NCBI GenBank assembly: GCA_013178005.1 | Contig: JABLXL010000004.1 | Span: 111,053-175,052 of the forward strand | Reading direction: 5' to 3' | DNA length: 64,000 nt | Source of the DNA: Actinomycetota bacterium | Lineage (GTDB): Bacteria; Actinomycetota; Geothermincolia; Geothermincolales; RBG-13-55-18 | In this document: piece after piece, positions 9,047 through 17,224 of the stretch | Layout: each line of letters starts with the position of its first letter | How positions within the stretch are numbered: position 1 is the stretch's first letter | Made by a program: the position numbers and the translations under genes | Notes under the pieces: generated by a model | Databases searched by the model: none | Told to the model about the DNA's origin: nothing | The model's input: the letters and a program-made list of their open reading frames with translations, nothing else

Positions 9047-9616
9047 TTGAAGACGAGGAGAAACCCCTCGACCCTCTTTCTTCCCAAGCCGGTGGCGCTG
9101 ATCAGCTCAGCGCATGCCGGAAGGGTCAACGTAATGACGGCCGCCTGGGTGAACGTGGTATGCATGGAGCCGCCCCAGGTGGCGGTGGCGGTGAGGGAGA
9201 GCAGGCTGACCCACGAGATCATCCAGGCGAGCGGCGAATTCGTGGTCAACGTGCCCTCCCATGACCTGTGGCGCGCGGTGGATATGTGCGGGATGGTGTC
9301 GGGGAGGGATCAGGACAAGTTCGCGCTCGCCGGCTTGACGCGAGAGCGCGCCGCCGAGGTGGCGGCACCGATGGTGGCGGAATGCCCGCTTAACATCGAA
9401 TGCCGCGTGTCCGCCTCCCTCCCCCTCGGATCGCACACCCTTTTCGTGGGCATGGTGCTCGCGGTGCACCTGGAGGAGGACTGCATGGGGGAGAAGGGAT
9501 CGATAAAGGTGGAGAGCTTCCGGCCCTACGTGTTGAACCACCGCGAGTACTGGTCCATGGGCAGGCGCCTGGGGTCCTTCGGGGAGACGGCCGCCGAGCT
9601 CGAGGTTATACCATAG
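9047..9616 (+). CDS. Flavin reductase family (FMN-binding split barrel) protein
   Basis: A 189-residue protein of the flavin reductase-like split-barrel family. It shows PKPVALISSAHAGRVNVMTAAWVNVV near the start, the conserved SRLTHEIIQASGEFVVNVPS region, and SHTLFVGMVLAVH. Members bind FMN and reduce flavin, act as flavoredoxins, or supply monooxygenases. I chose the TTG at 9047, six bases after GAGGAGGT (9033-9040), because upstream in-frame codons do not resemble the family. The last 132 bases are repeated almost exactly 177 bases downstream (9651-9781). Confidence 0.8.
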   Translation: MKTRRNPSTLFLPKPVALISSAHAGRVNVMTAAWVNVVCMEPPQVAVAVRESRLTHEIIQASGEFVVNVPSHDLWRAVDMCGMVSGRDQDKFALAGLTRERAAEVAAPMVAECPLNIECRVSASLPLGSHTLFVGMVLAVHLEEDCMGEKGSIKVESFRPYVLNHREYWSMGRRLGSFGETAAELEVIP

Positions 9617-9650
9617 GGGGAAGTAAGAGCGCCGTCCGTGGCGCGCCTCA

Positions 9651-9781
9651 AGGAGGACTGCATGGGGAGAAGGGATCGATAAAGGTGGAGAGCTTCCGGC
9701 CCTACGTGTTGAACCACCGCGAGTACTGGTCCATGGGCAGGCGCCTGGGGTCCTTCGGGGAGACGGCCGCCGAGCTCGAGG
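9651..9781 (+). pseudogene. Second copy of the flavin reductase 3' end
   Basis: This segment matches 9474-9605 essentially base for base apart from one missing G in a run (GGGG versus GGGGG near 9664). The missing base shifts the frame relative to the parent. After the match ends, the copied frame runs on into an unrelated tail. There is no Shine-Dalgarno-linked start. It is a partial duplication, not a gene; whether it is biological or an assembly effect is discussed in the findings. Confidence 0.85.
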
Positions 9782-9827
9782 CCATACGGCGCCATTGCAG
9801 GCTCGGGGTGGAGGAGGGCGGTCAGGG

Positions 9828-10439
9828 ATGTTGAGCCGCCTGCGCTTCGCGCTCTCCCACCCCGATATCATGTATTACCAGCGCGTTCTGCGCCGAAAGG
9901 GGGTGGAATGCGGCCCTTACGTGTGGATCTCGGCGCGTCCGGACGTGGCCCTGGCGGGAGAATCCACCTGCGTTATCGGGGACGGCACCTTCATCCCCAC
10001 CCCGGTGCAGATAAGGGGCAACGATCGTGGGCGCATAATCATCGGGAAGAACTGTTCCCTGGACACGCTGGCGAGGCTCTTCGCCGCCAACGACGCCACC
10101 CTGCTGCTGGAGGACGGCGTGGCCATCGGGCCCTACAACATCATCAACGCCTTCGACGACTGCATCATCCGTAAAAACAGCATGCTCGGCCCTTACGTGA
10201 ACATAAATTGCGCGGATCATGGCATGGCCTTGGGGGAGCCCATGCGCTTCCAGCAGGGCAGCTACGGCCCGGTGGTCATCGAGGAAGACTGCTGGATAGG
10301 CTCCCATTCCGTGATCCTCAAGGGGGTGACGGTGGGAGCCGGCGCGGTGGTCGCGGCGGGGGCGGTGGTGACGCGCGACGTGCCCTCGCTCTCCATCGTC
10401 GGCGGCGTGCCCGCCAGGGTCATCGGTCACCGCGGGTGA
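9828..10439 (+). CDS. Hexapeptide-repeat (left-handed beta-helix) acyltransferase
   Basis: A 203-residue acyltransferase of the LacA/NodL/CysE superfamily. Imperfect isoleucine/valine hexapeptide repeats run through most of the chain. The C-terminal coil [20 protein letters not shown] is followed by the typical closing segment with [16 protein letters not shown]. These trimeric enzymes move acetyl groups from acetyl-CoA to sugars or other acceptors; the acceptor is not evident. ATG 9828 is preferred over an ATG 33 bases upstream because GGAGGG (about 9811-9816) precedes it and the shorter N-terminus matches the family better. Confidence 0.85.
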   Translation: MLSRLRFALSHPDIMYYQRVLRRKGVECGPYVWISARPDVALAGESTCVIGDGTFIPTPVQIRGNDRGRIIIGKNCSLDTLARLFAANDATLLLEDGVAIGPYNIINAFDDCIIRKNSMLGPYVNINCADHGMALGEPMRFQQGSYGPVVIEEDCWIGSHSVILKGVTVGAGAVVAAGAVVTRDVPSLSIVGGVPARVIGHRG

Positions 10440-10581
10440 AGCGCCGATCGAGGAGCGATCCCGTCTCCGGAGGCGTAATTTACCAAAATATACCTCATAC
10501 CCTGTTCGACTGCCCGCGTGAAATCGGAATACGGCGGAAGAGGCCTAGAGCTCTGTGCCGTGTCCCCCGCCGGCACCGCTC
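10440..10581. other. Short convergent intergenic region
   Basis: The acyltransferase and the ligase end toward each other here. There is an AT-rich patch around 10478-10500 but no clean terminator hairpin. Confidence 0.4.
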
Positions 10582-12063
10582 TCAAAGGTCCTTGGGACGC
10601 ATGTCCAGGACGCGGTAAGCCTTCAGGGCTACGGTGGGGTCGTAGATCTCCTCCATGGCCACGAATTCCACCTTGGCGCGCATCTCCACCGCGGTGATGA
10701 GCTTGGTCACCACGTCGTTTTCGATCTTGGCCTTGTCGAAACCCTCCATGGGAGCGATCTTCACCACCAGCTCGTCCGGGGAATAGGGGTCCGAGAGGTC
10801 CCGCTTGGTGAAGATGATCTGGTACTCCTTCACCCCCGGGGTGTTGGCCACCTCGTCCCGCAGGATCTCCGGGTTGATGAGGGTGCCCTTGAGGTTCACC
10901 AGCTCAGAGGTGCGGGTGGCGTAGGTGCTTCCCACCGCGATGATGGATCGCTCCACGTTGCGGCCGCAGTGGGGGCAGGTCTCATGGGTGAGCGCGCCCA
11001 GGTCCCCGATGACGTAGCGCAGCAGCACGGTGCCGCGGCGGTTGAGGTGGGTGATGGTGAGCAGTCCCCTTTCCCCGTCCGGCAGCCTCTTGCCCGTCTG
11101 TTCGTCCACCACCTCGAAGAAATACAGGTTGGGCGCGGGGTTATGGCATCCGCTGAAATCGGTGCACTCCGGCATGGCGCCCTGCATCTCGGTGAACCCG
11201 TAGGAGTTGGAGACGAAGGGGTCCTCGGCGCCCATGTTCATGAGGCGCTGCCGCATGTCGTCGCGCATGCCCTTGGGGCAGGCCTCGCCGAGGGCCTGGA
11301 TGTGCTTGGTGGCCGAGAAGTCCCGCCCCTGCTCTTCCGCCTTCATGATCAGGCGGCGGATGAAGCTGGCGATGCCCAGCCACACCTCGGCTTTGCCCCT
11401 TTCGATGAGATCGATGGCGTAGTCCATGGAGCGGTGCACGGGGAACTCGGGATAGGTCATGCCCGTGCAGCCGAACATGTTGAGGCTGCCGAGGCCCATC
11501 ATCCCGATGTCCCTGGCGCGGAAGAAGCCGATGTGGGGCACGGGGCCCAGGGGGAAGAGGTTGATCCCCCGCGCGTAGGGCGGGAACCCCCCGAGCTTGA
11601 TCCCCCGGAAGAGCATCTGCCATATGCCGTGGGCGTCGTGGATGGTGTTCCAGAACGGGGTGGGGACCCCGGTGGTGGAGCCGGTGGTGTAAGTGACCTC
11701 GAAGATCCAGTCGTAAAGGGTGGGGTTGGAGGGCTTGAGCTTGAAGGCGTCGGGCTCCGCCATATAGTCCTTCTTGTAGGTGAGGGGGAGCTTCTCCAGG
11801 TCATCCAGGGTCTGGATGTCCCCCGGCTCTATTCCTTGCTCCGCGAAGAGGCGCTTGTAGTAGTCATGTCCGTCCCATACCCATTCCATCTGGCGCTTGA
11901 ACAGCTCGTCCTGCATGGCGCGGATGCGGTCCTGGGGCCAGAAGGTGGGATCGTCGTCCTCGGCGTAAAGCGGTATGCTCTGGATGTAGCGCCGCGTGTT
12001 CTCCGGGGTTACCGCAGCTTTTTCATAGGTGCCGTCGTCCTTGGGAATGTAGAGAACGCTCAT
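10582..12063 (-). CDS. Phenylacetate-CoA ligase-like AMP-dependent synthetase
   Basis: A 493-residue adenylate-forming enzyme of the PaaK family, which activates an aryl or acyl acid to its CoA thioester through an acyl-AMP. The P-loop-like TYTTGSTTGVPTPF lies near residues 123-136. The later acid-recognition segment SYGFTEMQG and the adenylate region YVIGDLGAL are present. A CPHCG pair suggests a bound zinc, as in several PaaK relatives. The chain ends with the small mobile C-terminal domain typical of the family. It is slightly longer than PaaK (about 430-440 residues). It starts at ATG 12063 after AAGGGGGTAGG. The substrate is not determined. Confidence 0.85.
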   Translation of the reverse strand: MSVLYIPKDDGTYEKAAVTPENTRRYIQSIPLYAEDDDPTFWPQDRIRAMQDELFKRQMEWVWDGHDYYKRLFAEQGIEPGDIQTLDDLEKLPLTYKKDYMAEPDAFKLKPSNPTLYDWIFEVTYTTGSTTGVPTPFWNTIHDAHGIWQMLFRGIKLGGFPPYARGINLFPLGPVPHIGFFRARDIGMMGLGSLNMFGCTGMTYPEFPVHRSMDYAIDLIERGKAEVWLGIASFIRRLIMKAEEQGRDFSATKHIQALGEACPKGMRDDMRQRLMNMGAEDPFVSNSYGFTEMQGAMPECTDFSGCHNPAPNLYFFEVVDEQTGKRLPDGERGLLTITHLNRRGTVLLRYVIGDLGALTHETCPHCGRNVERSIIAVGSTYATRTSELVNLKGTLINPEILRDEVANTPGVKEYQIIFTKRDLSDPYSPDELVVKIAPMEGFDKAKIENDVVTKLITAVEMRAKVEFVAMEEIYDPTVALKAYRVLDMRPKDL

Positions 12064-12190
12064 GATAGCCTACCCCCTTGTCCTGTGGAAACTCCATCCC
12101 TGCTTGGCCGTCCATTGCGGACGGCGATTCAGCCTAGACGCAAAGATTCTAACCCCATCTGAGGGAGGCTGGCAATAACCTGACGAAGAG
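12064..12190. other. Gap with a 7-bp hairpin
   Basis: A perfect seven-base inverted repeat, GCCGTCC/GGACGGC, occupies 12107-12113 and 12119-12125 with a five-base loop. It lies between the kinase end and the ligase start, both leftward. No T-run follows, so a terminator role is uncertain. A TAGAAT-like -10 for the ligase is present near 12145-12150 (- strand). Confidence 0.4.
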
Positions 12191-14572
12191 TCATTCTTTG
12201 GTTGGGGCCGCTGGCACGGTGAAGAAAAAGGTGGACCCCCGGCCCGGTTCGGATTCCACCCATACCCTGCCGCCCCATCCCTCGACGGCGCGCCTCACGG
12301 TGGAAAGCCCTATGCCCAGGCCCGTGGGACCCTCATCGCCGCGCAGGCGCACGAAGGGCTCGAAGATGATGTCCTGCTTCTCGGCGGGGATCCCCTTGCC
12401 GTTGTCGCTGATCGCCACCACCACCTCGTTTTCCCTGAGGGAAGCGGACAGGCTGACGCGAGGCGGCCCCGAGGCGCCCGCGTGGCCGGCGGCGTTGTGA
12501 AGCAGGTTGTAGAGGACCTGTTGCAGCCTGGTGGCGTCCGCCCTTACCACAGGCAGCGCCTCTCCGACCTCCAGCTCCACGCCTTTCTTCAAGAACGTGG
12601 GCTCAAGCCCGCGCAGCGCCATATCCAGCGCCTCCCGCAGGGGGATGTCCGTGACCACGCCCTCTGGGACGCCGGCGCGGGCGTATTCCAGCAGTGAGGT
12701 GGTGAATCGGTCCATCCTGTTGAGGGAGTTGATTATCTCCTCCAGCCAGGAGCGCCTTTCCCGGTCCAGGGAGTCGCCGCTGACCCTTTCCAGCATGCGC
12801 GCGTATCCGTAGGCCGTGGACAGCATGCCGCGCAGGTCGTGGGAGAGGGTGTGGGCGAAGGCCTCCAGCTCGCGGTTGGCGGCGCGCAATTTTTCCTCGA
12901 CCTCCTTGCGCTCGCTGATGTCACGCACGATACCCACGGCGTGCCATCGGTCGTCCACGCGAAACGAGGAGAGCGAAAGTTCTATGTCGAAGGAGCTACC
13001 GTCCTTACGCCTGGCTTCCATCTCGTGTGTCTTTCCGAACATGCGTCCGGAGCCGGTTACCGCGAAGGCGGCGATATCGCCGCGATACGCCGCATGTCTT
13101 TCCGGCGGGATCATTATCCTGTGCAGGTCGCGACCCATTACCTCCTGCGCCGTGTATCCGAACATCCTCTCGGCGGCGGCGTTCCAGAAGGTTATCTCCC
13201 CCAGTTCGTTGATCATGATGATGGCGTCGTGGGCGGTGGCCGCGAGGGCGCGGAAACGTTCCTCGCTCTCCCGCAGGGCGTCCTCCATCTGCCGGCGCTC
13301 GGTGACGTCGTGGTAGTTAACCACTATGCCCCGCACAGCTGGATCGTCCAGAAGATTGCGGCCCATCGCCTCGATATGGCGCCATGACCCGTCCGCGTGC
13401 CGGTAGCGGTACTCCGCGTTGGCGGTGGCATGGGGCTCCACGATCTTCTCGGCGAATACGGCGGCGACGGCGGGGAGGTCCTCGGGATGAATGAAATCGA
13501 AGGCGCTCATGCCCTTCAGCTCCTCCGGGCTATAGCCCGTCATGCGCTCGAGGGAGGGACTCACGTAGAGCATGTTGCCTTGGGCGTCGAGCACGGTCAC
13601 CGCGTCGTAGGAGTTCTCGATGAGCGAGCGGAACCAGCGCTCCGAGGCGCTCACCGCTTCCTCGGCCGCCCACTGCTCGGTCACGTCGCGGAATATGCCC
13701 ACGGTGTGGGTGACGCGGTCGCCCTGGATGAAGGGGTTGATGTTCCCTTCCACGCGCAGGACCCCGCCGTCCTTGCGCACGAACCTGGCCTCCGCTCCCC
13801 TGATCCTCTCCCCCGTCGTCACCCTTTCGAGGATATCCAGGCAATGCTCCAGGTCATCGGGGTGGATGACGTCACGCAGGGTCAGGCTGGCAATCTCTTC
13901 CTCTCCATAGCCCAGGGCTTCCCTCCAGGCCGGGTTCACGTACTGGTAGCGGCCGTCGGGCGTGACGCTCTGGATGAGGTCCACGGCGCTTTCCACCAGC
14001 TCGCGGTAGCGCTCCTCGGAGGCGCGGAGCGCTTCCTCGAAGCGCCGCCTTTCCACCAGGTGCCCGACCCAATCGGCCACCGTTTCGAGCAGGGCTTTCT
14101 CCTCGGCGAGGAAGGGGCCATCGCCGGGGGCAGGGGGTTCTTCCCGGTAGGAGACCTCGAGCGAGCCCATCTCCTCGCCGCCGGCGCTGACGGCGGCGGA
14201 GATCCTCCATGGACCGCGCACAAAGCCGGTGGAGGCGAATCGTTCGTCTCCCAGCGTCAGCCTGGCGCCCGCCAGCTCCGGCCAGCGCATGGCGGCGGGG
14301 AGGGCCTCCATGGCTTCCCGGAGGATTTCCTCAAGGCCGAGTTCTCCCCGTCTCTCCAAGCGGGAGAGCGTATGTACGTAGTTCAATTCCTTCAGGCGCT
14401 CGTTGAGAGCCTCCTCAACCAGGCGGAGCCTCCTCTTGGTGGATGCTTCCTCGCCCCGCCCCCGGTCTTCCGGGGAGCGTGAAGGGGCGGGAGGTACGGA
14501 AGCCCTCCCCGTGCTCTCGTCGCCTTCGCTTTCCCTGTCGTAATTCGTTCGCATCGTCATTTCGGCCACCAT
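12191..14572 (-). CDS. Multi-PAS sensor histidine kinase
   Basis: A 793-residue soluble sensor kinase. An N-terminal region of about 180 residues, with a coiled coil and a GAF-like fold, is followed by three PAS/PAC units at roughly 183-305, 308-430 and 432-560. Next come a HisKA dimerisation domain with the phospho-accepting His in LSHDLRGMLS (about residue 578) and a C-terminal HATPase with N-box VLYNLLHNAAGHAG and G-boxes DNGKGIP and GLGIGLS. There are no membrane helices, so it senses a cytoplasmic cue. No response regulator gene adjoins it, making it an orphan kinase. The start at 14572 or the internal ATG two codons on cannot be separated. Confidence 0.9.
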   Translation of the reverse strand: MVAEMTMRTNYDRESEGDESTGRASVPPAPSRSPEDRGRGEEASTKRRLRLVEEALNERLKELNYVHTLSRLERRGELGLEEILREAMEALPAAMRWPELAGARLTLGDERFASTGFVRGPWRISAAVSAGGEEMGSLEVSYREEPPAPGDGPFLAEEKALLETVADWVGHLVERRRFEEALRASEERYRELVESAVDLIQSVTPDGRYQYVNPAWREALGYGEEEIASLTLRDVIHPDDLEHCLDILERVTTGERIRGAEARFVRKDGGVLRVEGNINPFIQGDRVTHTVGIFRDVTEQWAAEEAVSASERWFRSLIENSYDAVTVLDAQGNMLYVSPSLERMTGYSPEELKGMSAFDFIHPEDLPAVAAVFAEKIVEPHATANAEYRYRHADGSWRHIEAMGRNLLDDPAVRGIVVNYHDVTERRQMEDALRESEERFRALAATAHDAIIMINELGEITFWNAAAERMFGYTAQEVMGRDLHRIMIPPERHAAYRGDIAAFAVTGSGRMFGKTHEMEARRKDGSSFDIELSLSSFRVDDRWHAVGIVRDISERKEVEEKLRAANRELEAFAHTLSHDLRGMLSTAYGYARMLERVSGDSLDRERRSWLEEIINSLNRMDRFTTSLLEYARAGVPEGVVTDIPLREALDMALRGLEPTFLKKGVELEVGEALPVVRADATRLQQVLYNLLHNAAGHAGASGPPRVSLSASLRENEVVVAISDNGKGIPAEKQDIIFEPFVRLRGDEGPTGLGIGLSTVRRAVEGWGGRVWVESEPGRGSTFFFTVPAAPTKE

Positions 14573-14950
14573 CTCCTGGGCTCTTTCCCGGCATGCAGGG
14601 ACCGACCGTCCCCGGCTCCGTGTCCCAGGATATTAGTCGGACGCTTCCTGCTTCGTCTGAATACGGTGAGGGCGCGAACAATGAGCGAGATCATAAGCGG
14701 GGCGCAAAGGGCGTTCACTGTATCGGCAGAGCGGCATGCGGTCGGGCGTGAATATTCTCCCGGCCTTTTCCAAGAAGGCGTTTTCGAGCGGTCGAATGCG
14801 TTTAACTACGACTTTACCACGCACAGAGCGCATGTCGGTTAAAAAGCGAGCAGAGACGGGATCGCAAAGATATCGGGATAAAATATTTCAGGTTGGAAGG
14901 CTCATTTCGGTTGGAAGAGATCCGAGATGGGGCAGGCTCGGCGTTTGCGG
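14573..14950. other. Intergenic, no gene supported
   Basis: A 378-base gap between the peptidase end and the kinase start, both leftward. The half nearer the peptidase is relatively AT-rich with scattered A/T runs. I see no RNA gene, repeat or clear terminator. Confidence 0.4.
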
Positions 14951-17206
14951 TCAATCGCCGCGCACCAGCCGGGAGCGGATGAAGCCCTCGAGGAGGCGCC
15001 CGGTATTTTCTATATATGAGGGGTTGATCTTTTCGTAACTGTCGCCGGGGGTGTGGTACCACGGGTCATCCTTGTATTCCAGCCATACCGCGGGGATGCC
15101 CGCCTTCTCGAAGGGCTCATGGTCGGAATAGGATCCGCTTACCAGGTACGGGAGGGATATCCCGGCGTCCCGGGCATAGGCCATGAGCCGGTTGCAGAGA
15201 TCCATGGGGCCGATGCCCATGGTGCGGGCGTAGAGCTGTTCCCCCACCCCGACCATGTCCACGACGATGGCGCCGATGGCGTGCTCCCTCTCCCACTGGG
15301 TGAGGTTCTGCACGTAGTGGCGGGAGCCGAAATGGTGCAGGTCCGTGCCCTCCACCAGGCGTTCCTCGCCGCCGAAGAGGACGAACCTCAGGGCGACGCC
15401 CTGTGAGTTTTCCATCTCCGCGAAGCAACGGGCCAGCTCGAGCACCACCGCCGCGCCCGAGGCGTTGTCGTTGGCACCCGGGCTGCCCGTGCCCGCCTTG
15501 GTGTCGTAATGTCCCCCTACGAAGAGGATTTTCACGCTGTCAGGACTTGCCAGGGGATTGGTTTCCGCGATCACGTTGCGCGTGATCCCCCCGTTGGGAA
15601 GGGGGACTTCCTGTATGGTGGGCGAGTAACCGTATCCCCTCAAGACCCCGGCGATGTACTCGGCGGCGGCGGCTTCACCCGCCGTGCCCTCGACGCGTTG
15701 ACCCAGGTTGACGGACAGGTTCCAGATATGGTCCATGGCGTTGGCGACCTCGAAGGAAGAGCCGGGGTGATAGACCGGCCTCTCCACCGCGATGGGCACT
15801 GACGAGCGGACCTCGAAGGAGACGTCATAGGGATCGGTGTGCGCCGTTCTGTGCGCCGACGAGGGAAGAAGCGGTCCCTGCACCCTGACGGTGAGGCGGG
15901 AACGGCCTGGAACGAGATACGAATCCGTGTATGTCTCGCTGCCGAACACGTTGTCCACCTCCACGTCGGCGTCCCGATGGTCGGGGTTCATGAGGCAGAG
16001 ATAGGTGTGGAACCCTCCCCGGGTGGTGCCCTCGGCTAACCACCACCGGCTCTCCGCCGCCGCCACTCCCTTCGAGACATGGCCTCCCCTGCACACGCCC
16101 GCGTAATTGAAGTACATGGGCCTTTCCGCCAGGAAGGGCTCCTCGGAGAACAGCTCCAGCGAGACGTTCCTGCCCTCCCCCACGAGCTGGTTCACGTTCA
16201 GGGTGTAGCGCCGGTCGGGCTCGAGTCGCACCTCGAATGCGCGTTCCTCCCCGCCCTCGAAAAGGCAGTTGAGGGCGACTACGGCGCCGTCGGGGCCCGA
16301 GGTCTCCCGCGGCGCGTACAGCGTGAGCCATTCCTCGAACCCGTTGCCCGTGTAGCCCTCCGGGAAGAGGTAGGTCTTGCGCGGGAAGCCCAGGCCGCTG
16401 GACGCGTGACCGCCCGGCCACCTGCCGTGGTAATGGAAATACATGACCCGCTCGGCGCAGATCTCCATGTCCGCCTCCACGCGCGCCCCCACGTCGCGGC
16501 CTCCGCCCACCGCCTGGTTGACGAAGAGAGTGCGGCGCGAGAGGGGCGGGAGGTCGAGGTGGAAGGGATGCGTGGAGCCGTCCTCGAGGATCAACCACAC
16601 CGTGGCCTGCGTCGCCTCTTCCCCGGGGTTGGCGAGGAGGATCCAGGTCTCGAAGCCCTCCCTCGTGCAGCCCTCGGCGAAATACCAGCTTTTGGAAAGA
16701 GATTCCGCTCCACTGGTCACCGTGCACCCCTTCCAGGCTCCGCGGTAGGCAAAATACATCGGCCTTTCGGCGACCACGGGGCTTCCGGACTCGAGGTAAA
16801 GGGAAACCTCCCTGTCCGCCCCTACCAGCGAGTTTATATCCAGGGTTAAGCGTGTGCGTCCGGGAAGCAGGACGTCGATTGTACCGGGCCCGGAGCCGGT
16901 TTCGACGGAGGGGGTGGCGGGGTTCGCGGTCGCGGTGCCGGCTGCCTGCTGGGAATGGTTGAAAAGGGGAGTGACCCTGAGGTCGGTCGCCTCCTCGGCA
17001 GGGTTGAAGATGACGAGGTATTCCTGGAATCCCTCGCCGGTATAGCCTTCGGCGAAATACCATCTGGTGGATCCTTCGGCGCTTGGCTCTCCGCAGGCGC
17101 CGTCCCCGGAGGGGAGGGCGACGGCCGACTGGTATGTCGAGCCGAACGGTGAGAGAATGAGGAAGGCAAGCGCCGCCATGATCACCATCGCCCACCGCCT
17201 CATCAC
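14951..17206 (-). CDS. Secreted M28-family zinc aminopeptidase with N-terminal repeats
   Basis: A 751-residue exported protein. A signal peptide (hydrophobic core near residues 6-22) is followed by four divergent repeats of about 110 residues. Each opens with an aromatic-(A/P)EG-x-T-x-x-GF-x-x-(Y/W) motif, as in WYFAEGYTGEGFQEY, WYFAEGCTREGFETW, YLFPEGYTGNGFEEW and WWLAEGTTRGGFHTY. The C-terminal third is an M28 peptidase. Its zinc-site pattern is visible as GGHYDT, GANDNASG, the Glu pair in GGEERL, VDMVGVG and WYHTPGD. It probably cleaves N-terminal residues from peptides outside the cell, with the repeats as surface or binding modules. It starts 18 bases after the CocE-like gene, so the two probably form a two-gene operon. 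Confidence 0.88.
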   Translation of the reverse strand: MMRRWAMVIMAALAFLILSPFGSTYQSAVALPSGDGACGEPSAEGSTRWYFAEGYTGEGFQEYLVIFNPAEEATDLRVTPLFNHSQQAAGTATANPATPSVETGSGPGTIDVLLPGRTRLTLDINSLVGADREVSLYLESGSPVVAERPMYFAYRGAWKGCTVTSGAESLSKSWYFAEGCTREGFETWILLANPGEEATQATVWLILEDGSTHPFHLDLPPLSRRTLFVNQAVGGGRDVGARVEADMEICAERVMYFHYHGRWPGGHASSGLGFPRKTYLFPEGYTGNGFEEWLTLYAPRETSGPDGAVVALNCLFEGGEERAFEVRLEPDRRYTLNVNQLVGEGRNVSLELFSEEPFLAERPMYFNYAGVCRGGHVSKGVAAAESRWWLAEGTTRGGFHTYLCLMNPDHRDADVEVDNVFGSETYTDSYLVPGRSRLTVRVQGPLLPSSAHRTAHTDPYDVSFEVRSSVPIAVERPVYHPGSSFEVANAMDHIWNLSVNLGQRVEGTAGEAAAAEYIAGVLRGYGYSPTIQEVPLPNGGITRNVIAETNPLASPDSVKILFVGGHYDTKAGTGSPGANDNASGAAVVLELARCFAEMENSQGVALRFVLFGGEERLVEGTDLHHFGSRHYVQNLTQWEREHAIGAIVVDMVGVGEQLYARTMGIGPMDLCNRLMAYARDAGISLPYLVSGSYSDHEPFEKAGIPAVWLEYKDDPWYHTPGDSYEKINPSYIENTGRLLEGFIRSRLVRGD

Positions 17207-17224
17207 ATGACCCCTTTCTTGTCC

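Noticed and set aside
9474..9781. Diversity-generating retroelement (template and variable repeat pair at a gene 3' end)
   Set aside because: The location of the repeats would fit, but the differences are not at adenines, the target is not a C-type-lectin-like gene, and the only reverse transcriptase in the window is a group II intron type with maturase domain.
10555..12162. Long + strand frame opposite the PaaK-like ligase
   Set aside because: Antisense shadow of a clear AMP-dependent synthetase gene; composition is low-complexity His/Gly/Val/Asp.
13397..14482. Long + strand frame opposite the histidine kinase
   Set aside because: Antisense shadow; all PAS and kinase motifs are on the - strand.
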